Assembly: GCA_937924035.1 (NCBI GenBank)
Contig: CALDTK010000240.1
Location: 1-34,305, forward strand
Reading direction: 5' to 3'
DNA length: 34,305 nucleotides
DNA from: an uncultured Saprospiraceae bacterium
GTDB lineage: Bacteria > Bacteroidota > Bacteroidia > Chitinophagales > Saprospiraceae
Positions within the stretch are counted from its first letter, which is position 1; each line of letters opens with the position of its first letter. Of the stretch, positions 9,701-15,149 are shown piece by piece. The notes beneath the pieces are model-generated. The model worked only from the letters and a program-made list of their open reading frames with translations, was not told the DNA's origin and made no database searches. The translations under genes were made by a program, and so were the position numbers.

Positions 9701-10518
9701 AGAAGACCTTCAACGTTTCTCTCACTGAACCAACTCCACTGTCAGCAACTATTGATATTGAAGCCAATTGGTGTGCAGGAGAATCAGAAGGTGCCGTTGC
9801 TCTTACAGTTACAGGTGGCACAGGCCAATATGAGAGTAGAGCTATCGACGGAGTTTGGCAGCCCGGAACTTTGATTTATGGGCTTCCTGAAGGACTTCAA
9901 ACAGTTGAAGTAAGAGATGCAAACGCGTGTCTCTGGTCGGCAGAGGTATATATTCCTACCCTAAGTATTATTGAAGATCCTTTGGACCTTCCAATACTCT
10001 TGGATGAAATAAATTATGGAGATACAGTTCTACTAGATGCAGGCATTGGGAAAGATGATGCAATAAGCCGAGTTTGGTGGTCTTATACAGGTGATGGAGG
10101 TTTCTCCTGCGACACCTGTACCATTACTGAATTCCAACCTTTAACCTCTGGAAATCTGTCAGTTGTAGTTGAGGACACCTTCGGCTGTAGACTTGAATCA
10201 TTTGCTCAATTACTCGTTTCAGAACGACCGAGTGTTTTCGTGCCAACTGGATTTGCTCCAGATGGAGACGTTGTCGACAATCAGCGATTACGGGTCCACG
10301 GGCGATCTGGTACATTAATTGAAAGATTCATAGTGTTCGACCGATGGGGAACACCAGTTTACGAAACTGAAGATCTATTAGTCAACAGCCCACACGGTTG
10401 GGATGGTCGGTATCGCGGCGAGCCTGCTCAGGCAGGTAATTATCTCTATGAGGTAGTTGTTCGAGATGCTACCGGAGCCGTACGCCGCTTTAGCGGCAAA
10501 ACCACCCTGATACGGTAA
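6748..10518 (+). CDS. Secreted multidomain surface protein with two P domains and a type IX (gliding-motility) C-terminal sorting domain
   Basis: A Sec signal peptide covers residues 1-20 (hydrophobic core, then VQGQ). A CUB-like cysteine-containing domain follows (about 33-138), then a PKD-like domain (about 160-246, with TTFRWNLPDG and GGYIIELTAEDDQGC). Two P/Homo B-like domains lie at about 285-462 (DLSIELISPNG; NGAWTMRIKDHW) and 560-715 (DLSLTLISPTGEQ; EGTWTLEISDARG). Three or four SprB-like modules span about 770-1070. The last 95 residues match the gliding-motility-associated C-terminal domain used as a type B type IX signal (FVPTGFAPDGD, then FDRWGTPVYE, GWDGRYRGEPAQAGNYLYEV). The product should be exported and displayed or released at the cell surface. 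The PorP/SprF gene next door is a likely partner. No enzyme domain is visible, so an adhesive or structural role is inferred. Confidence 0.9.
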   Translation: MRKSVYLFFGLLFLSTFVQGQRYSLSNSDLTVCDGVLLDPGGNSDYANSQRFTSTICPATPNSQIALNFQWSDIRRSELFCIYDGETTSDPELTCASRWTGSRLLVQATAENTSGCLTLSWQSDGNDVGKGFEAEIDCRPICQPVIPTLVSSNPVVRDSTLADIDICPGDLVVLKAGATFPQNDIAYNQSISKTTFRWNLPDGRQKSGRDLLYAFTEPGGYIIELTAEDDQGCQSMVPLAVRARVAENPSITIGTDLVDELCAPDLLTLDLTTNDAVGATTPTQFYTPQTSRTDSLPLPDGTGASHESTIVISQFADGAVLTDVSQLMEICAIMEHSWLRDLSIELISPNGQVAILHDHPGRFGTEAHLGEPIDRDADAPTPLPGVGYSYCWTDDHPNGDWLTYLRNNPNVVTLPAGSYRSYDPLSVFVGTPLNGAWTMRIKDHWEADNGWIFEWSLRFSDNLPMAIDSFKTEITDIRWLRDRTQSAYGPTSIAYVPTVPGTIRPSLRITNDFGCTYDTNYTVVILPETSPECGPCIPSIDTLPFQIVDLGDTVKFDLTTAGAGGTTFRFAGATPFTSATNPPNSPLILPLDVQSPPIDVLDNTASQLLSVCVDIENADAADLSLTLISPTGEQIVLAQNDAAGRAGFVNTCFSESGTVSVREPNTTSSDLLPRGDWSALANAQVEGTWTLEISDARGFLDTSLFHQWSLNFAGGTNGQINSPASVFTISDKVFGDIPNDHRSYTFSYTDASGCERTLIYPVRVRKPCKLSLKQLGFNPPSCEQRDDGEFAITALDNQGEVTYNLNGETNTTGKFENLFPGEYMVSAMDSASCPAELPISLVAPAGLDLEIALDFISCEPAYYGIAIRQNDTLGIREMNWLDDPSANTVYRDSLSPGLYNLRTVDANGCPVIYPVTIPDFEPIEVSASAISPSCTDDGNGRISLSILGGEAPYEVYWNDIYDGATRDFLFAGDYSGIVTDARGCEKTFNVSLTEPTPLSATIDIEANWCAGESEGAVALTVTGGTGQYESRAIDGVWQPGTLIYGLPEGLQTVEVRDANACLWSAEVYIPTLSIIEDPLDLPILLDEINYGDTVLLDAGIGKDDAISRVWWSYTGDGGFSCDTCTITEFQPLTSGNLSVVVEDTFGCRLESFAQLLVSERPSVFVPTGFAPDGDVVDNQRLRVHGRSGTLIERFIVFDRWGTPVYETEDLLVNSPHGWDGRYRGEPAQAGNYLYEVVVRDATGAVRRFSGKTTLIR

Positions 10519-10578
10519 GTCCCCTCATTGCCGTGACTTCTGCCCCCCAACCTTGCAGTGCAGAGTCAACTACAAACA

Positions 10579-11634
10579 ATGAGAATTTGGACCTCCCGCC
10601 TAGCGGGCTTAGCAGTAATCTTGCTTAGTATCACTGGCGTGATACAGGCACAGGATCCTGTTTTTTCACAATACACGGCAAGCCCAGTGTATACCAATCC
10701 AGCCTTGGCGGGTCTATTTGATGGTGAGATTCGACTCACTGCCAATTACCGAGACCAATGGCCAACTGTATTAGGCTCTGATCCTATTCAGACTTACGCC
10801 GCTAGTGGAGAACTCCGATATAACGTTGGCGGTCGCGATTACTTAGCAGTCGCAGTGAATATGCTTCACGATCAAGGCGGTGAATCTGAGTATTCAATAA
10901 CACGTGCTGGCTTTGGGGTTACCATGCAAAAATACCTAGACGGTGGTCGAGGGCGAGATGCAACCTACCTTGGGTTTGGAGCTCGCGTGGGATACGGTCA
11001 GCATAGCTTTGATCCGAATAACCTGTGGTTTTCGAGTGGAATTGATACCACTTCACTTGTAATTGAGCAAGGGCCTCGCGCTCTTCCAGTCGGCTTTGTT
11101 ACGTCAACTAAAAGTTACCTAGACGTAGCAGGCGGAATCAATCTAGCCATTGTACGTCGAGATTATAGCTTCAACGTGGGAATTGCTGCTCACCACCTCA
11201 ATCAACCAAATACGAGCTTCCTTTTTAACTCTGAAGAATTGTTGAAACCTCGCTATTCAGCACTTATTGGTGGTGAATATCTTATTCAAGACAACCTTCG
11301 ACTTATGCCTTCTGCGATCTACGAAATCCAAGGTCAAGTCTCACGGATTACAGCGGGTGGTGGACTCTACTATCAACCTGAGCAAGGCGGAGATGCTGGT
11401 TTCAGAATTGGACTGTATGGCCGAACTGCTAACCAGTTTGAAAGTGGAATCTATATGCAATCGCTTATTGTTTCAGGCCAAATCGAATTTAAGCGCACCA
11501 CCATTGGTATGAGCTATGACATAAATACTGGCCAACTAGGTAGAGCCACCGACAGTCGTGGAGCTTTTGAGTTAAGCTTGAGTTGGACTCGAGCAGGTAA
11601 GAGCCGCTACAAGGTGGTTTGTCCTAAAATGTAA
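10579..11634 (+). CDS. PorP/SprF family type IX secretion outer-membrane protein
   Basis: The 351-residue product has a signal peptide (MRIWTSRLAGLAVILLSITG, ending IQAQ) followed by the family hallmark QDPVFSQYTASPVYTNPALAGL, then alternating beta-strand segments of a 14-strand-like barrel. PorP/SprF proteins are outer-membrane barrels needed to secrete or anchor type IX substrates with the type B sorting domain, often encoded beside their substrate, as here: the sorting-domain protein ends 60 bases upstream. A longer frame begins at a GTG at 10558, but the ATG at 10579 sits directly before the signal peptide and has an A-rich upstream context, so I use it. The pair 6748-11634 is probably co-transcribed. 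Confidence 0.9.
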   Translation: MRIWTSRLAGLAVILLSITGVIQAQDPVFSQYTASPVYTNPALAGLFDGEIRLTANYRDQWPTVLGSDPIQTYAASGELRYNVGGRDYLAVAVNMLHDQGGESEYSITRAGFGVTMQKYLDGGRGRDATYLGFGARVGYGQHSFDPNNLWFSSGIDTTSLVIEQGPRALPVGFVTSTKSYLDVAGGINLAIVRRDYSFNVGIAAHHLNQPNTSFLFNSEELLKPRYSALIGGEYLIQDNLRLMPSAIYEIQGQVSRITAGGGLYYQPEQGGDAGFRIGLYGRTANQFESGIYMQSLIVSGQIEFKRTTIGMSYDINTGQLGRATDSRGAFELSLSWTRAGKSRYKVVCPKM

Positions 11635-11733
11635 GTGAATACAATTCCTTCGCCGATTAAAAATCGAGGAAGTTCCAGACTTGCTTAGCTTCATGCCTTC
11701 TGAAGTAACGTTTAACCGCAAAGACGCAAGCGA

Positions 11734-12555
11734 GTGATTCCCAGCGAGGTGCTTTTTCTGCTTGATATAGGCTTCCTACCTGTCTCGGTATGGGATGTGT
11801 TAGACGTGCTTATTGTCAGTTACCTCATCTACCAACTCTACACGCTCGTAAGAGGTAGTATCGCCTTCAACATTTTTATCGGAGTAATTACCCTGTACGC
11901 ACTCTACTTCATTGTAGGTGTGCTCGGTATGGAAATGCTTCGAGCCATCTTGGGGCAATTTGTAAGTGTTGGTGTGATCATCATCATTATCATCTTCCAA
12001 CCTGAAATTAGGCGATTTTTGGTCTTGCTTGGAAATACCACACTACGACAACGTAGCAATGTACTTCAACGTCTTTTTCGCCTAGGGGATGGCGAAAAGG
12101 GAGACGAAATGAAGAGTCAAGGCGAACAAATCGAACTCAAAAAGGCCATTATCGCCATGTCTAAAAGCATGACAGGGGCGTTGATTGTCGTCAGTAAGAG
12201 TACCGCCAATGAGCCAATTGGGACTAGCGGAACTAAATTGAATGCTGATGTGAGTGACGAACTTCTGCGCACCATATTTGACAAGTCAACACCTCTACAT
12301 GATGGTGCAGTTCTTATTGGAGGTGGGAAAATTCAAAAAGCAGGCTGCATTCTTCCTGTCAGTGAGAGAAGCGATCTTCCTCAAAGCGTAGGTCTGCGCC
12401 ACCGTGCTGCTGTAGGCTTAAGCGAAAGATCCCGCTCAGTAGCTTTCGTAGTAAGTGAAGAAACAGGCTTCATCTCCGTTGCAAATGATGGCAAACTTCA
12501 ACGTCGCATCAACGAGACTAAGCTTGAAGAGGAAATAAGGGCAGCCTACTCTTAA
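11734..12555 (+). CDS. cdaA: Diadenylate cyclase CdaA (membrane-bound c-di-AMP synthase)
   Basis: The enzyme condenses two ATP into the second messenger cyclic di-AMP. The 273 residues show three N-terminal membrane segments (about 10-38, 43-65 and 70-88) and a cytoplasmic DAC (DisA_N) domain at about 125-250. The nucleotide-binding and catalytic motifs are present: DGA at 190-192 in LHDGAVLIGGG, and RHR at 222-224 in LRHRAAVGLSE. The only possible start after the in-frame stop at 11713 that keeps the first membrane segment is the GTG at 11734. The gene ends in a TTAA shared with the stop of the opposing ftsE. c-di-AMP usually controls potassium and osmolyte transport; no receptor is recognisable next to it, although a Kbp-like protein is encoded at 30271-30783. 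Confidence 0.93.
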   Translation: MIPSEVLFLLDIGFLPVSVWDVLDVLIVSYLIYQLYTLVRGSIAFNIFIGVITLYALYFIVGVLGMEMLRAILGQFVSVGVIIIIIIFQPEIRRFLVLLGNTTLRQRSNVLQRLFRLGDGEKGDEMKSQGEQIELKKAIIAMSKSMTGALIVVSKSTANEPIGTSGTKLNADVSDELLRTIFDKSTPLHDGAVLIGGGKIQKAGCILPVSERSDLPQSVGLRHRAAVGLSERSRSVAFVVSEETGFISVANDGKLQRRINETKLEEEIRAAYS

Positions 12556-13286
12556 AGAATCTCCATGTCCGCGGCGTCAAGTACTCGACCATTCTGACAG
12601 CGTAGAATGCGGGCCGGAAACTGTTCGATTATGCGATAATCATGCGTCGCAAACAGAACAGCCATGTTGTACTCTTTAGCAAGTCGCCTGATGAGAAGCA
12701 TCACATCATCAGACGTTTCGGGATCTAGGTTTCCAGTCGGTTCATCTGCAATGAGCAACTTCGGTTTGTTGAGTAAAGCTCTTGCTAACACCAGTCGCTG
12801 CTGCTCACCACCAGAGAGTCGGAACGGCATCTCAGTTGATTTTTCCTGCAATCCCACTTGCGTCAAAACCTCGCCCATTCGCTTCACCTTGTTGGAGGTC
12901 TGTTTCCATCCAGTTGCATTGAGCACAAATTCCAAGTTGGCGGTAACATCGCGATCAAACAGCAAATTGAAATCTTGAAATACAATACCAAGCTTTCTCC
13001 TAAATTCAGGTATTGTTTTCCTGTTTAGTCTACGCAAACTATTTCCTACAACCTCCCCCTTGCCTTTAGTAAGGGGTAGAGCTGCGTAAAGCGTTTTTAG
13101 CAAAGTGCTCTTTCCCGATCCTGTACGTCCAATTAAATAGACAAACTCTCCTTCATTGATGGAGAAGTTTAAGTCCGTTAATACACAGGTATTTCCTTGG
13201 AAAACAGCTGCATCTTGGAGTGTAAGAAGGCTTGGTTGCACAGGCTCAAAGTAAGTGATCACGATGAGATAAATAGCAATTGACAT
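12552..13286 (-). CDS. ftsE: FtsE-like cell-division ABC transporter ATP-binding protein
   Basis: FtsE pairs with the membrane protein FtsX to control peptidoglycan hydrolases at the division site. All ABC ATPase motifs are present: Walker A GRTGSGKST (53-61), Q-loop Q104 in VFQDFNLL, signature LSGGEQQR (157-164), Walker B LLIADEP (177-183) and switch His215. The LLxDRxVxxNLEF-like segment after the Q-loop and overall closeness to FtsE support the name, but a LolD/MacB-type ATPase cannot be fully excluded. No ftsX is adjacent. The ATG at 13286 gives a hydrophobic N-terminal extension (MSIAIYLIVITYF) unusual for a cytosolic ATPase; GTG codons at 13262 and 13238 are plausible alternative starts. 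The 3' end overlaps cdaA by four bases tail to tail. Confidence 0.85.
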   Translation of the reverse strand: MSIAIYLIVITYFEPVQPSLLTLQDAAVFQGNTCVLTDLNFSINEGEFVYLIGRTGSGKSTLLKTLYAALPLTKGKGEVVGNSLRRLNRKTIPEFRRKLGIVFQDFNLLFDRDVTANLEFVLNATGWKQTSNKVKRMGEVLTQVGLQEKSTEMPFRLSGGEQQRLVLARALLNKPKLLIADEPTGNLDPETSDDVMLLIRRLAKEYNMAVLFATHDYRIIEQFPARILRCQNGRVLDAADMEIL

Positions 13287-13311
13287 TGCGTTGTCTTGCC
13301 CCGTACTTTTG
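13280..13311 (+). promoter_or_regulatory. Bacteroidota-type promoter for the lipoprotein gene
   Basis: TACTTTTG at 13304-13311 fits the -7 consensus TAnnTTTG exactly, and a TTG at 13280-13282 gives a -33 element with a 21-base spacer. Transcription would begin about 30 bases before the ATG at 13347. This also argues against the upstream TTG start at 13296, which would lie inside the promoter. Confidence 0.5.
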
Positions 13312-13346
13312 CATCGCCTTTCAATTCACAATACACACGACTTCAA

Positions 13347-13922
13347 ATGCTAAGAGTTCTCGCTTTACCCCTACTTTTCGCTGTGGTTTTGGCCTCGTGC
13401 AAACAAGAAACACCTGGAGCTGAAAGTCAAGATATTACCACTACTGAAACTACAAGCGCGACAACCTCGTCTTCAATGTCAGAAGTCAAAGGATTCAATT
13501 TTTTGACAGCTTGCGACAGCCTGGTTGTTTCGAAACTTGTACTTGACGGACCTGATGGTGAAGGAGAATTCGCATACATCCAGGGAGAATGCGTTACTGG
13601 TAAAAGCTTTGAATTGCTATTAGTTCCAAGGTCTGGAGCAACTCCTGCATCAACATTCGGCGACCCGGCACAGGTTTTATCGGAAGCTGCAAAAAACAAC
13701 TACGCTGATTATATCTGTTATGCATTTGAAATGCCCAAACAGGTCGCACCGGATGCTACAGGCACCTTTCAGATCGTTAATTTCTTTCCAATCAACACCG
13801 TCATCAAAAGACTTGACAACAATACTTGGGTGCGCCTAGGTCAAGATCGAGCTGATGACCTTGCTGCATACAACACCTTACGATGGAATATTCTACACGA
13901 CAAAATGCCACAGTACGACTAG
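13347..13922 (+). CDS. Predicted lipoprotein of unknown function
   Basis: The 191-residue product starts with a lipoprotein signal peptide, MLRVLALPLLFAVVLASC, with lipobox LASC and lipidated Cys18. A Ser/Thr/Glu-rich linker follows to about residue 45. The rest is a compact domain of about 145 residues with conserved-looking segments FNFLTACDSLVVSKLVLDG, GEFAYIQGECVTGKSFELLL and RLDNNTWVRLGQD. I do not recognise the family. A longer frame could start at a TTG at 13296, but the promoter-like element sits there and the ATG at 13347 opens the signal peptide exactly. The gene overlaps the next lipoprotein gene by 40 bases, so the two products may act together at the inner face of the outer membrane. 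Confidence 0.8.
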   Translation: MLRVLALPLLFAVVLASCKQETPGAESQDITTTETTSATTSSSMSEVKGFNFLTACDSLVVSKLVLDGPDGEGEFAYIQGECVTGKSFELLLVPRSGATPASTFGDPAQVLSEAAKNNYADYICYAFEMPKQVAPDATGTFQIVNFFPINTVIKRLDNNTWVRLGQDRADDLAAYNTLRWNILHDKMPQYD

Positions 13923-14623
13923 CTAATAACACGCTGGTCTTATTCGTTTTAATGCTTTTTGTTCTGCTTCCGGCTTGCACTCCAGATGACGCTCCTAAGG
14001 AGAGTCCAAGGGTTTCTAATGTCTCAAAAAGCAATTCAGAGGGTACCGTCATTGACGAAAAAGGTGTCCCTTCAATGATTAACGGCAAGCGTGTTAAGAG
14101 CGTTCAGCAGGTCGATGGAGGAATTGAACCTTACGATGGGGACGACCCAAGTGGTGATGGTCAAGATCTCGCTATCAAAGAAGTTACTGCTACCATTACA
14201 GGATTTGCAGGTATAAGTCCTTGTGATGTGATCAAAACTACTGATTTAAAAGGATGGCCAGGGGGAATCGGACCTGCTTCAAGTGCACGTAGCAACATGG
14301 GTGAAGTAGTCCTTGGTTGTATTACTACTTTCAAAGCAAGTGGTAACAATCCTGCAGGAAGTATTAGCGTATATTTTAGTGACAATCAGACTCCAGAAAA
14401 GGCCGCAGAAAGTATTCAACTAATGCCCAATACCTCGAAAGGCAACGCGAAGCTCATTACAGACTGGGAGAAGCCAGCAGCTTATGACTACAGCACCGGT
14501 GAGTTTGCCTGGGCCCACAACCAAGTTTTCATGACCTTGCTAATCGCGCATCCTAGTGTAAAAGAAGACAATCTGGAGTGGAGCAAGAAGATAGCAAGCG
14601 CGATTGAGTCCAGAATGCCGTAG
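13883..14623 (+). CDS. Predicted lipoprotein of unknown function, translated from within the previous gene's end
   Basis: The 246-residue product has a charged N-terminus, a hydrophobic core at about 18-31 (TLVLFVLMLFVLLPAC) and a probable lipidated Cys32, although Pro at -2 makes the lipobox imperfect. A disordered acidic and glycine-rich linker (about 33-95, including DGDDPSGDGQD) leads to a domain of about 150 residues with ISPCDVIKTTDLKGW, VVLGCITTF and GEFAWAHNQVFMTLLI. Two cysteines (in SPCD and LGCI) could form a disulfide. The pattern of an early PC motif, a later GC and a terminal helix loosely recalls DUF3558-type lipoproteins, but I would not assign that. The ATG at 13883 overlaps the upstream gene by 40 bases; an inner ATG at 13952 would leave too little n-region for a good signal peptide. 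Confidence 0.75.
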   Translation: MEYSTRQNATVRLANNTLVLFVLMLFVLLPACTPDDAPKESPRVSNVSKSNSEGTVIDEKGVPSMINGKRVKSVQQVDGGIEPYDGDDPSGDGQDLAIKEVTATITGFAGISPCDVIKTTDLKGWPGGIGPASSARSNMGEVVLGCITTFKASGNNPAGSISVYFSDNQTPEKAAESIQLMPNTSKGNAKLITDWEKPAAYDYSTGEFAWAHNQVFMTLLIAHPSVKEDNLEWSKKIASAIESRMP

Positions 14624-14700
14624 AAAGTCGCAGAAAAAGGTCGGCTTGGTGAAAAAATATAGCAGCTTTTGGTTCGACATGACCGATCGCTTACAATCTA

Positions 14701-14733
14701 TTGCGTTCGCTGATGGTTCAACTAGTACCTTTA
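14701..14733 (+). promoter_or_regulatory. Possible promoter for the ccmE-ccmF operon
   Basis: TACCTTTA at 14726-14733 is one mismatch from the TAnnTTTG -7 element, with TTG at 14701-14703 and a 22-base spacer. Initiation would fall about 15-20 bases before the ccmE ATG at 14756. It lies in the 132-base gap after the lipoprotein gene. Confidence 0.35.
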
Positions 14734-14755
14734 GCCTGAATAGATCATAGGTCTC

Positions 14756-15148
14756 ATGAAGAAGCTCCCCATTATCGCTTTGATTTGCATTGTTGCAGCG
14801 GTATTCATTTTCATGTCTGCTGCTGACGACATGAGCACATACGCTACGTTTGCGGAGGCAGAAACCAGTCACTCCACTGTTCGAGTGGCGGGTGAGCTAG
14901 CGAAAGACAAGCCAATCGAATATAATCCAGAAGAGAACCCCAACCTCTTCAGTTTCTACGTCCGTGATGCGGATGGGAAAGAGGAAAAAGTTGTTCTCCT
15001 TGCGGCAAAACCCCAGGATTTTGAGATGTCAGAACAAATCGTTGTCACAGGCGAAATGAAAGATGGTCACTTTTTGGCTAATGACATGCTCATGAAGTGT
15101 CCAAGTAAGTATAAGGACGAAGAAGTCTTCATTAAGGGGAACAGCTAG
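14756..15148 (+). CDS. ccmE: Cytochrome c maturation haem chaperone CcmE, Cys-type variant
   Basis: CcmE binds haem covalently in the periplasm and passes it to CcmF for attachment to apocytochrome c. The 130 residues have an N-terminal membrane anchor (about 4-22) and a small OB-fold domain with VRVAGELAKD, FYVRDADGKEEKVVL and VVTGEMKDGHFLANDMLMKCPSKY. The haem-binding motif, HxxxY in the classical protein, is here CPSKY: Cys115 and Tyr119. Cys-type CcmE proteins are known from archaea and some sulfate reducers in systems lacking CcmH. The gene sits one base upstream of ccmF, which fixes the assignment. Confidence 0.92.
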   Translation: MKKLPIIALICIVAAVFIFMSAADDMSTYATFAEAETSHSTVRVAGELAKDKPIEYNPEENPNLFSFYVRDADGKEEKVVLLAAKPQDFEMSEQIVVTGEMKDGHFLANDMLMKCPSKYKDEEVFIKGNS

Positions 15149-15149
15149 C

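Noticed and set aside
10558-10578. GTG start for the PorP/SprF gene
   Set aside because: It would add seven residues before a signal peptide that begins properly at the ATG at 10579.
11650-11675. Hairpin after the PorP/SprF gene
   Set aside because: The stem (CTTCGCCGAT against ATCGAGGAAG) has a two-base internal mismatch and no T run, so terminator function is not supported.
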